NCBI RefSeq assembly: GCF_000236785.1
Contig: NZ_AGUF01000008.1
Span: forward strand, 1-47,560
Reading direction: 5' to 3'
DNA from: Achromobacter arsenitoxydans SY8
GTDB taxonomy: Bacteria > Pseudomonadota > Gammaproteobacteria > Burkholderiales > Burkholderiaceae_B
DNA: 47,560 nt
Position 1 is the stretch's first letter. The number at the start of each line of letters is the position of its first letter. The position numbers and the translations under genes are program-made. Below the pieces are notes generated by a model. The model did no database searches and was not told where the DNA came from. It worked only from the letters and a program-made list of their open reading frames with translations. Below, in pieces: positions 40,014-47,560 of the stretch.

Positions 40014-41081
40014 TTACAGGACGTACTCGGCTGCCTCTTCGCGCGCGGTGCGGCGGCGTGGCGGCATGTCGGCCAGCGCCGGCACGGTCGGGATCGTCGG
40101 CTGTACGGCAGGGGTCTGTCCCTGATTGCGCTGATAGACGGCGCAGGACGCGGCGGCCGGATCGGTTTCGTCGCGACCGCTGAGCAGCGGGCAGCCCGCG
40201 AACAGCTCGGCCACCCAGTCCGCAAATGCGCGCACCTTGGGCGACAGCTGGCGGCTCTGCGGGTACAGCACGGAAATCGCCGTGGAACTGGGCTTCCACT
40301 GGGGCAGGATCTCGATCAGTTCGCCCGATTGCAGGTAAGGCAGCGCCATGTAGCGCGCCGTCTGGATCAGGCCGAAGCCCTTCAGCCCGCAGTCCAGGTA
40401 GGCGCCGGCTTCATTCACGGCCACCGTGCCCTTCATGTCCACTTCCTGGTGCTTGCCGTCCACCTTGAAGTCCCAGGCGCAATTGCGGCCGGTGCGGCTG
40501 GAGAAATAATGCACGGCGTGGTGGTCGCGCAACGATTCGATCGTGGTCGGCATGCCGTGCCGCGCCACGTAGGTGGGCGACGCGCAGGTCACGGTCTGCA
40601 GGGTGCCGATGCGGCGGGCGACCAGGCTGGAATCTTCCAGGTCGCCGGCGCGGATTACGCAGTCCACGGCTTCCTGCACCATGTCGACCGGACGGTCGCC
40701 CAGGCCCAGGACCAGTTCGACGTCCGGGTATTTGTCGTGGAAATCACACAATGAGGGAATCAGGATCAGGCGGCCGATGCAGGTCGGCACGTCGATGCGC
40801 AGCCGGCCCTTCAGGCGCAGGGCGGCTTCCTGGAAGCAGGCCTCGGTTTCCTCGACGTCGGCCAGGATGCGCACGCAGTGCTGGTAATAGCCCGCGCCGT
40901 CGGGCGTCAGGCCGATGCGGCGCGTGGTGCGGTTGAGCAGGCGCACGCCCAGCAGGCGTTCTAGGTTCTGGATGATGGTGGTGACGGTGGTGCGCGGAAG
41001 CGATAGGCTGTCGGCCGCCCGGGTGAAGCTATTGGCGTCCACGACGCGCACAAACACCTGCATAGCCTGAAAGCGGTCCAT
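40014..41081 (-). CDS. LysR-family regulator divergent from the RND efflux operon
   Basis: 355 residues from the ATG at 41081, with AAAGGA upstream. The N-terminus MDRFQAMQVFVRVVDANSFTRAADSLSLPRTTVTTIIQNLERLLGVRLLNRTTRRIGLT is the helix-turn-helix of the branch that includes BpeT/CeoR-like pump regulators, not the NodD-like MexT. The effector domain ends near residue 298, and a 55-residue Pro/Arg/Ala-rich tail follows, which is unusual for the family. The position, divergent by 387 bp from the pump genes, makes it the likely activator or repressor of the operon. Confidence 0.9.
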   Translation of the reverse strand: MDRFQAMQVFVRVVDANSFTRAADSLSLPRTTVTTIIQNLERLLGVRLLNRTTRRIGLTPDGAGYYQHCVRILADVEETEACFQEAALRLKGRLRIDVPTCIGRLILIPSLCDFHDKYPDVELVLGLGDRPVDMVQEAVDCVIRAGDLEDSSLVARRIGTLQTVTCASPTYVARHGMPTTIESLRDHHAVHYFSSRTGRNCAWDFKVDGKHQEVDMKGTVAVNEAGAYLDCGLKGFGLIQTARYMALPYLQSGELIEILPQWKPSSTAISVLYPQSRQLSPKVRAFADWVAELFAGCPLLSGRDETDPAAASCAVYQRNQGQTPAVQPTIPTVPALADMPPRRRTAREEAAEYVL

Positions 41082-41468
41082 GGCAAGGGTGTCCTTTGGG
41101 CAAATAAGTCGGGGTGAACGGAGCATAACCCGATTTTGCCGCCGATTAGTCATTCTACACGAACAGTGTTGCCGGGAAACACGGGTTTATCCGGCCCCGC
41201 AAAACACTCAGAATGCAAACCATCTTGAAGTGCCCTTGCCGCCCGGCGCCATCAAAGGGCATGTCAATCCTCAGATTCCGAACCCGCAGCGACCCGCCCT
41301 GATCAGGCGCCCGCAGCCCCTGGATAGCCGACCCCGGTCGATGTTGCACAGCAGCATATCCATATAACCCCGGAGTCTTAGGACTGGCATCCCCGCCGCG
41401 CCGCCGCCTCCCCGCCCCAGGTCACGGGCAAGCGCGCTTTCGCCCTGAAAACCACTCAAGGAAACATC
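41082..41468. promoter_or_regulatory. Divergent control region of LysR gene and efflux operon
   Basis: No gene lies in these 387 bp. GTGTT-N7-AACAC (41166-41182) is an inverted repeat of the spacing used by LysR dimers, and another AACAC occurs at 41203-41207. TATAAC (41363-41368), about 106 bp before the pump start codon, could be a -10 element, but its best upstream TTGCAC is only 13 bp away. The promoters are therefore uncertain. Confidence 0.4.
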
Positions 41469-42662
41469 ATGGTTTCGCGTAATCGTATTGCTGTGCTCGT
41501 CGTCTTTGCAGCCGTGCTGGCGGCCGGCGGCGGCTATGCCCTGACCCGCGGCCCGGCCGCCGGCAATGTCGCCATGGCGCAGGGCGCCCCCGCCGCGCCC
41601 CCGGTCGAAGTGGCCGAAGTCGTCAGCAAGACCATCGTGGACTGGCAGCGCTATTCCGGCCGCCTGGAAGCCATCGACCGCGTCGACATCCGCCCGCTCG
41701 TGTCGGGCACGCTGACCGCCGTCCACTTCCAGGACGGCAGCATCGTCAAGAAGGGCGACGTGCTCTTCACGATTGACCCGCGTCCCTATGCGGCCGAAGT
41801 GGACCGCGCCGCCGCCGCGCTGACGGCCGCCAAGGCCCGCGCCGCCTACACGGCGTCGGAACTGGCCCGCGGCCAGCGCCTCCTGACCGACAACGCCATC
41901 GCCCGCCGCGATTTCGAGGAAAAGCAGAACGCCTCGCGCGAGGCCGCCGCCAACCTGCAGGGCGCGCAGGCCGCGCTGGACTACGCCAAGCTGAACCTGG
42001 GCTACACGCGCATCGAGGCGCCCGTGGCCGGCCGCGTGTCGCGCGCCGAAGTCACCGTCGGCAACGTGGTAGCCGCCGGCGCCGCGTCGGTGCCGCTGAC
42101 CACGCTGGTGTCGGTGTCCAAGATGTACGCATCGTTCGACGTGGACGAACAAACCTTCCTGCGCTACGTGAACCCCGCCCGCAACGGCCGCGCCGGCGCG
42201 GTGCCGGTCGAACTGGGCCTGGCCAATGAAGACGGCTATTCGCGCACGGGCATCGTGCAATCGGTGGACAACCGCCTGGACGCCACGTCCGGCACCATCC
42301 GCGTGCGCGCCGAGTTCGACAACGCCGACGGCACGCTGCTCCCCGGCCTGTACGCCCGCGTCCGCCTGGGCGGCAGCGACCCGCGTTCGGCCGTGCTGAT
42401 CGACGAACGGGCCATCGGCACCGACCAGGACAAGCGCTTCGTGCTGGTGCTGGACGACAAGAACCACGCCGTGTACCGCCAGGTGAAGCTGGGCGCCAAC
42501 CAGGAAGGCCTGCGCGTGGTCGATTCCGGCCTGGCCGCCGGCGAGCGCATTGTCGTCAACGGCCTGCAGCGCATCCGTCCCGGCGACGCCGTGACCCCGA
42601 CTGTCGTCCCCATGGTTGCCGCCAAGCGCAACCCGGTCAAGACCGCCTCGGCGCAGAACTGA
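41469..42662 (+). CDS. RND efflux periplasmic adaptor (MexE/AxyE-like)
   Basis: 397 residues. An N-terminal hydrophobic segment (7-25) lacks a lipobox Cys, so it is a membrane anchor or signal peptide rather than a lipoprotein signal. The adaptor body has lipoyl half-motifs VDIRPLVSGTLTAVHFQDGSIVKKGDVLFTIDPRPY (~70-105) and LGYTRIEAPVAGRVSRAEVTVGNVV (~178-202) around an Ala-rich helical hairpin (~107-177), then beta-barrel and membrane-proximal domains. It links the inner-membrane pump to the outer-membrane channel encoded next. First gene of the operon; 25 bp separate it from the pump gene. Confidence 0.94.
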   Translation: MVSRNRIAVLVVFAAVLAAGGGYALTRGPAAGNVAMAQGAPAAPPVEVAEVVSKTIVDWQRYSGRLEAIDRVDIRPLVSGTLTAVHFQDGSIVKKGDVLFTIDPRPYAAEVDRAAAALTAAKARAAYTASELARGQRLLTDNAIARRDFEEKQNASREAAANLQGAQAALDYAKLNLGYTRIEAPVAGRVSRAEVTVGNVVAAGAASVPLTTLVSVSKMYASFDVDEQTFLRYVNPARNGRAGAVPVELGLANEDGYSRTGIVQSVDNRLDATSGTIRVRAEFDNADGTLLPGLYARVRLGGSDPRSAVLIDERAIGTDQDKRFVLVLDDKNHAVYRQVKLGANQEGLRVVDSGLAAGERIVVNGLQRIRPGDAVTPTVVPMVAAKRNPVKTASAQN

Positions 42663-42687
42663 GCCGGCGCGTCTAACGAGAACGTCC

Positions 42688-45600
42688 ATGAATATCTCGA
42701 AATTCTTCATCGACCGGCCGATCTTCGCCGGCGTGCTGTCCATCCTGGTGCTGCTGGCGGGCCTTCTGGCCATGTTCCAGCTGCCCATCTCCGAATACCC
42801 GGAAGTGGTGCCGCCGTCGGTGGTGGTCCGCGCGCAGTATCCGGGCGCCAACCCCAAGGTCATCGCCGAAACCGTCGCCTCGCCGCTGGAAGAGTCCATC
42901 AACGGCGTGGAAGACATGCTGTATATGCAGTCGCAGGCCAACAGCGACGGCAACCTGACGCTGACGGTGAACTTCAAGCTGGGCGTGGACCCGGACAAGG
43001 CGCAGCAGCTGGTGCAGAACCGCGTGTCGCAGGCGTTGCCGCGCCTGCCGCCGGACGTGCAGCGCCTGGGCGTAACCACGGCCAAGAGTTCGCCCACGCT
43101 GACCCTGGTGGTCCACCTGATCTCGCCCAATGACCGCTACGACATCACGTACCTGCGCAACTACTCGATCCTGAACATCAAGGATCGCCTGGCCCGCATC
43201 ACGGGCGTGGGCGAAGTGACGGTGTGGGGCTCGGGCAACTACTCCATGCGCGTGTGGCTGGACCCGCAGAAGGTCGCGCAGCGCGGCATGACCGCGTCCG
43301 AAGTCGTCGCCGCGATCCGCGAGCAAAACGTGCAGGTGGCGGCCGGCGTCATCGGCGCCTCGCCCACGCAGGGCGACGTGCCGCTGCAGCTGAACGTCAA
43401 TGCGCGCGGCCGTCTGCAGACCGAGGACGAATTCCGCGACATCATCCTGAAGACCTCGCCGGACGGCGCCGTGACGCACCTGTCCGACGTGGCCCGCGTG
43501 GAACTGGATGCGCAGGAATACGGTCTGCGTTCGCTGCTGGACAACAAGCAGGCGGTGGGCATGGGCATCATGCAATCGCCGGGCGCCAACGCGCTGGACG
43601 TGTCCAGCCAAGTGCGCGCCGCCATGGCCGAACTGGCCCAGGACTTCCCGCCGGGCGTGGAATACCGCATCGAATACGACCCCACGCAATTCGTGCGTTC
43701 CAGTATCGAAGCCGTGGTGCATACGCTGCTGGAAGCCATTGCGCTGGTGGTGCTGGTGGTGATCCTGTTCCTGCAGACCTGGCGCGCGTCCATCATCCCG
43801 CTGCTGGCGGTGCCTGTGTCCATCGTCGGCACCTTCGCGCTGCTGCTGGTGTTCGGCTATTCGATCAACGCGCTATCGCTGTTCGGGATGGTGCTGGCCA
43901 TCGGGATCGTGGTGGACGACGCCATCGTGGTGGTGGAAAACGTAGAACGCAACATCGCGGCGGGGCTCAGTCCGCGCGATGCGACCTACCGCGCCATGCG
44001 CGAAGTCAGCGGCCCCATCATCGCCATCGCGCTGACGCTGTGCGCCGTGTTCGTGCCGCTGGCCTTCATGACGGGCCTGACCGGCCAGTTCTACAAGCAG
44101 TTCGCCATGACCATCGCCATCTCGACGGTGATCTCGGCCTTCAACTCGCTGACCCTGTCGCCCGCGCTGTCGGCCCTGCTGCTCAAGAGCCACCACGACA
44201 AGCCTGACTGGCTGACCCGCGGCATGAACCGCGTCTTCGGCCGCTTCTTCAACTGGTTCAACAACATGTTCGGCCGCGCGTCCGAGTCCTACGGCACGGG
44301 CGTGGCCAGCGTCATCCGCCGCAAGGCGGGCGCCATGGGCGTGTACGCCGTGCTGGTTGCCGCTACCATCGGCGTGTCCTACCTGGTGCCCGGCGGATTC
44401 GTGCCCGCGCAGGACAAGCAATACCTGATCGGCTTCACGCAGCTGCCCAACGGCGCCTCGCTGGACCGCACCGAAGACGTGATCCGCCGCATGAGCGACA
44501 TCGCCCTGAAGGAACCGGGCGTGCAGTCGGCCATCGCCTTCCCCGGCCTGTCGATCAACGGCTTCACCAACAGCTCCAGCGCCGGCATCGTGTTCGTCAC
44601 GCTCAAGCCGTTTGACGAGCGCAAGAGCGCCGATCTGTCCGGCAACGCCATCGCGGCCTCGCTGAACCAGAAGTTCGCGTCCATCCAGGATTCGTTCATC
44701 GCCGTGTTCCCGCCCCCGCCCGTGATGGGCCTGGGCACGCTGGGCGGCTTCAAGCTCCAGCTGGAAGACCGCTCCGCGCTGGGCTATGCCGAACTGGACA
44801 AGGCCAAGCAGGCATTCCTGGAAAAAGCGCGCCAGACGCCCGAACTCGGCCCCACGTTCTCCAGCTACGAAATCAACGTGCCGCAGCTGGATGTCGACCT
44901 GGACCGCGTAAAGGCCAAGCAGCTGGGCGTGCCGGTGACGGAAGTCTTCGACACCATGCAGATCTATCTGGGCTCCATGTACGTCAACGACTTCAACCGC
45001 TTCGGCCGGGTATTCCAGGTGCGGGCGCAGGCCGATGCCCCGTTCCGCGCGCATGCCGACGACATCCTGCAGCTCAAGACCCGCAACGCCGCGGGCGACA
45101 TGGTGCCGTTGTCGTCGCTGGTGACGGTCAAGCAGACCTTCGGTCCTGAAATGGTGGTGCGCTACAACGGCTACACCGCCGCCGACATCAACGGCGGTCC
45201 GGCCCCCGGCTATTCGTCCGACCAGGCGCAAGCCGCGGCCGAGCGCGTCGCCGCGGAAACGCTGCCGCGCGGCGTGAAGTTCGAATGGACCGACCTGACG
45301 TACCAGCAGATCCTGGCGGGCAACGCCGGCCTGTGGGTGTTCCCGATCAGCGTGCTGCTCGTGTTCCTGGTGCTGGCCGCCCTGTACGAAAGCCTGACCC
45401 TGCCGCTGGCCGTGATCCTGATCGTGCCCATGAGCATCCTGGCGGCGCTGACCGGCGTCTACCTCACCGGCAACGACAACAACATCTTCACGCAAATCGG
45501 TCTGATGGTGCTGGTGGGGCTGTCGGCGAAGAACGCGATCCTGATCGTGGAATTCGCGCGGGAACTGGAAATGAACGGCCGCTCGCCGCTCGAAGCCGCC

Positions 45601-45903
45601 ATCGAAGCCAGCCGCCTGCGCCTGCGCCCGATCCTGATGACGTCCATCGCGTTCATCATGGGCGTGGTGCCGCTGGTGCTGTCCTCGGGCGCGGGTTCGG
45701 AAATGCGCCACGCCATGGGCGTAGCCGTGTTCTTCGGCATGCTGGGCGTGACCCTGTTCGGCCTGTTCCTCACGCCGGTGTTCTACGTGCTGCTGCGCTC
45801 CATCGGCGGCAAGAAGCTGCATTCGGCCGCGCCCCATGAAGCGCCCGTGTGCATGCCGCACATCGACCCGAACGCGCCGCCCGCCCCGCAGCACCACGCC
45901 TGA
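42688..45903 (+). CDS. RND multidrug efflux pump, inner-membrane transporter (MexF/BpeF type)
   Basis: 1071 residues from the ATG at 42688. N-terminus MNISKFFIDRPIFAGVLSIL, 12 membrane helices and two large periplasmic loops. The proton-relay pair is Asp410-Asp411 in GIVVDDAIVVVENVERN. It resembles MexF more than MexB: PGANPKVIAETVASPLE, FPGLSINGFTN, IVFVTLKPFDERK and AVFPPPPVMGLGTLGGF are all MexF-style. It is therefore of the MexEF-OprN/BpeEF-OprC/CeoAB group, corresponding to AxyEF-OprN in Achromobacter, pumps known for chloramphenicol, quinolones and trimethoprim. The drug profile of this copy is inferred, not seen. Confidence 0.95.
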   Translation: MNISKFFIDRPIFAGVLSILVLLAGLLAMFQLPISEYPEVVPPSVVVRAQYPGANPKVIAETVASPLEESINGVEDMLYMQSQANSDGNLTLTVNFKLGVDPDKAQQLVQNRVSQALPRLPPDVQRLGVTTAKSSPTLTLVVHLISPNDRYDITYLRNYSILNIKDRLARITGVGEVTVWGSGNYSMRVWLDPQKVAQRGMTASEVVAAIREQNVQVAAGVIGASPTQGDVPLQLNVNARGRLQTEDEFRDIILKTSPDGAVTHLSDVARVELDAQEYGLRSLLDNKQAVGMGIMQSPGANALDVSSQVRAAMAELAQDFPPGVEYRIEYDPTQFVRSSIEAVVHTLLEAIALVVLVVILFLQTWRASIIPLLAVPVSIVGTFALLLVFGYSINALSLFGMVLAIGIVVDDAIVVVENVERNIAAGLSPRDATYRAMREVSGPIIAIALTLCAVFVPLAFMTGLTGQFYKQFAMTIAISTVISAFNSLTLSPALSALLLKSHHDKPDWLTRGMNRVFGRFFNWFNNMFGRASESYGTGVASVIRRKAGAMGVYAVLVAATIGVSYLVPGGFVPAQDKQYLIGFTQLPNGASLDRTEDVIRRMSDIALKEPGVQSAIAFPGLSINGFTNSSSAGIVFVTLKPFDERKSADLSGNAIAASLNQKFASIQDSFIAVFPPPPVMGLGTLGGFKLQLEDRSALGYAELDKAKQAFLEKARQTPELGPTFSSYEINVPQLDVDLDRVKAKQLGVPVTEVFDTMQIYLGSMYVNDFNRFGRVFQVRAQADAPFRAHADDILQLKTRNAAGDMVPLSSLVTVKQTFGPEMVVRYNGYTAADINGGPAPGYSSDQAQAAAERVAAETLPRGVKFEWTDLTYQQILAGNAGLWVFPISVLLVFLVLAALYESLTLPLAVILIVPMSILAALTGVYLTGNDNNIFTQIGLMVLVGLSAKNAILIVEFARELEMNGRSPLEAAIEASRLRLRPILMTSIAFIMGVVPLVLSSGAGSEMRHAMGVAVFFGMLGVTLFGLFLTPVFYVLLRSIGGKKLHSAAPHEAPVCMPHIDPNAPPAPQHHA

Positions 45904-45972
45904 GCGGGCAGATAGAAGAGAAGCCAGCGCGCCCCGCCCATCGGGCCGGGGCGCGCGCCAAAGAGAATAGTC

Positions 45973-47454
45973 ATGATGATCAAAAGACTGACCCGAGGAT
46001 CCGCCCTGCTGGCCCTGCTGCTCGTGCTGGCCGGCTGCGCGGTGGGTCCCACCTACGAACGGCCCGCGGCCGCCACGCCGGCGGCCTTCAAGGAAGCCGC
46101 CCTGCCCGCGTCCGAAGCCGGCTCCTGGAAGCCCGCCGAGCCGTCCGAAGACGCGCTGCGGGGCGCCTGGTGGAAGGTGTTCGGCGACGAAGGCCTGAAC
46201 CAGCTTGAAGAAGAAGCCCAGCGCGCCAACCAGGACCTGCAGGCCGCTGCCGCGCGCCTGACCCAGGCCCGCGCACTGCAGCGCGAAGCCCGCTCGGGCT
46301 TCTTCCCCAGCCTGGACGCCGGCTTCGGCCCCAACCGCCAGCGTCCGTCGGCCGTTTCGCAAGGACTGCCCGACGGCACGCCCACCTCGCCCGTGACCAC
46401 CTGGCGCGCCCAGGGCACAGTGTCGTACGAGGCCGACCTTTTCGGCCGCGTCGCCTCCACGGCCGACGCCGCCACCGCCGACGCCCAGCAGAGCGAAGCG
46501 CTCTACCGGTCCGTACTGCTGGCCCTGCAGGCCGACGTCGCCACGACCTACTTCCTGGTGCGCGAACAGGACGCCGAATCGCGCCTCTACCACCAGACGG
46601 TCAAGCTGCGCACCGAGACACTGCAGCTCATCCAGCGCCGCTACGACGCCGGCGACATCAGCGAACTGGACCTGGCGCGCGCCAAGGCCGAACTGGCCTC
46701 CGCGCAATCCGAAGCCCTGGGCATCGACCGCCGCCGCGCCACCGCCGAACACGCGCTGGCCGTGCTGCTGGGCCGCGCCCCGTCGGACTTCACCATGCCG
46801 CCGCAGCCCATCGAAAAGGTCGCGCTGTCGATCCCGGCCGGCCTGCCGTCCACGCTGCTGGAACGCCGCCCCGACATCGCAGCCGCCGAACGCGCCATGG
46901 CCGCCGCCAACGCCCGCATCGGCGCCGCCAAGTCCGCGTTCTTCCCGCGCCTGGACATCACCGGCGCCTTCGGCTACGAGTCCTCGGACCTGGGCAACCT
47001 GTTCCAGTGGTCCAGCCGCACGTTCCTCTTGGGCCCCCTGGTCGGCGCCGCGCTGTCCATGCCCATCTTCGACGGCGGCCGCCGCCAGGCCGGCCTGGAC
47101 CGCGCCCGCGCCGTGTACGAGGAAGATGTCGCCGTCTACCGCCAGACCGTCCTCAACGCATTCCGCGAAGTGGAAGACAACCTGGCCAACCTGCGCATCC
47201 TGGCCGACCAGACCAAGGCCCAGGACGCCGCAGTGGAAGCCGCAGCCCGCGCCGCCAAGCTCTCGCACACGCAATACCGCGAAGGCTCCATCAGCTACCT
47301 CGACGTCATCGAAGCCGACCGCAGCGTCCTGCTGCAACAGCGCGTCTCGGTCCAGCTCAGCGGCGAACAGGCCCGCTCCGCCGTCGGCCTGATCCGCGCC
47401 ATCGGCGGCGGCTGGGAGAACCCGGTGCCGCCCGACCAGGTGGCGGCGAAGTAA
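45973..47454 (+). CDS. Outer-membrane efflux lipoprotein (OprN/OprM-type, NodT family)
   Basis: 493 residues. Lipoprotein signal peptide with lipobox LAGC (Cys22), then the CAVGPTYERP start common to NodT-family channels. Two OEP repeats with long Ala/Gln-rich helices form the trimeric TolC-like tunnel; LLERRPDIAAAERAMAAANARIGAAKSAFFPRLDITGAFGY (~295-335) and the C-terminal SYLDVIEADRSVLLQQ are family landmarks. It starts 69 bp after the pump gene and completes the three-part export machine from cytoplasmic membrane to the outside. It is the last gene in the window. Confidence 0.95.
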   Translation: MMIKRLTRGSALLALLLVLAGCAVGPTYERPAAATPAAFKEAALPASEAGSWKPAEPSEDALRGAWWKVFGDEGLNQLEEEAQRANQDLQAAAARLTQARALQREARSGFFPSLDAGFGPNRQRPSAVSQGLPDGTPTSPVTTWRAQGTVSYEADLFGRVASTADAATADAQQSEALYRSVLLALQADVATTYFLVREQDAESRLYHQTVKLRTETLQLIQRRYDAGDISELDLARAKAELASAQSEALGIDRRRATAEHALAVLLGRAPSDFTMPPQPIEKVALSIPAGLPSTLLERRPDIAAAERAMAAANARIGAAKSAFFPRLDITGAFGYESSDLGNLFQWSSRTFLLGPLVGAALSMPIFDGGRRQAGLDRARAVYEEDVAVYRQTVLNAFREVEDNLANLRILADQTKAQDAAVEAAARAAKLSHTQYREGSISYLDVIEADRSVLLQQRVSVQLSGEQARSAVGLIRAIGGGWENPVPPDQVAAK

Positions 47455-47509
47455 ATCGCGGCGCAGTACCCGGCCGGCATCGGCGTGGCGGCGGCAACGC
47501 TTGCTCGCC

Positions 47510-47522
47510 GGTGTCTGACACC
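47510..47522. repeat. Single GGTGTCTGACACC palindrome
   Basis: The 13-bp motif sits 56 bp past the stop of the outer-membrane channel gene. It is the reverse complement of the copy at 2367-2379. No T-run follows. The rest of 47455-47560 shows no gene or clear signal apart from an inverted CACCCGT/ACGGGTG pair at 47519-47553. Confidence 0.6.
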
Positions 47523-47560
47523 CGTGTGAGATGGTCGTCATATGAAACGGGTGAGCCTGA

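Noticed and set aside
42688-45903. Calling the pump AxyB/MexB type.
   Set aside because: Several long segments follow MexF and not MexB, for example FPGLSINGFTN and the FPPPPV-GLGT-GGF block.
43873-47541. Open frame of 1222 codons on the minus strand, antisense to the pump and outer-membrane channel genes.
   Set aside because: It mirrors the GC3-rich codons of the real genes, is rich in His/Gln/Gly/Asp runs, has no family motifs and crosses two real genes and their gap.

Overview
The window is GC-rich (mostly about 65-70%) with strongly GC3-biased codon use. Its content (ABC solute systems, a BKACE cluster, many LysR regulators, a MexEF-OprN-type pump, proC, a yqjI/yqjH pair) fits a betaproteobacterium of the Alcaligenaceae, most likely Achromobacter or a close relative of Bordetella. 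The genus is inferred from gene content and protein style, not from a marker gene.

Layout. 1-1800: AT-richer defence module on the minus strand, an HNH nuclease with an MrcB-type N-terminal domain followed by a McrB-like AAA protein that runs off the window. 1978-2319: small parvulin with a clear terminator. 2405-6731: minus-strand operon of FGGY sugar kinase, permease, periplasmic binding protein and ATPase. 7070-10998: BKACE enzyme, Leu-binding-type periplasmic protein, SDR dehydrogenase, and a convergent LysR. 11010-15420: DUF1254 lipoprotein, a Cys-paired unknown protein, an AllA-like ureidoglycolate lyase translationally coupled to a tiny integrase Arm-domain protein, a cupin and an MFS permease. 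15648-16532: lower-GC SRA-like/HNH nuclease. 16546-18621: divergent histidine kinase and LuxR-type response regulator. 18818-25636: ECF sigma factor followed by two very large tandem exported WG-repeat proteins. 25630-27485: isocitrate-lyase/PEP-mutase family enzyme and divergent LysR. 27496-29176: yqjI/yqjH-type metal-responsive repressor and siderophore reductase. 29350-36590: type VI secretion cargo island. 36801-39858: proC, a PhyH dioxygenase, a 14-bp tandem repeat and an AI-2E family permease. 40014-47454: LysR regulator divergent from a complete RND tripartite efflux operon.

Main discovery. The T6SS cargo island (VgrG, DUF4123 adaptor, VasX-like effector, DUF6708 putative immunity protein) sits inside a destroyed EamA/DMT permease gene. 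The N-terminal codons of that permease remain at 36697-36590 and the last ~36 codons at 29350-29240, both on the minus strand in the expected order, and the middle is gone. The VgrG of the island also carries a single in-frame TAA at codon 444, with the rest of the frame intact. The four island genes are tightly packed (two 1-nt stop/start overlaps and one 9-nt gap), as expected of a co-translated effector-delivery cassette.

Other points of interest are the tandem WG-repeat pair behind an ECF sigma factor, two unrelated modification-dependent restriction modules, the Arm-domain/AllA overlap, and an operator-like repeat cluster in front of the yqjI homologue.
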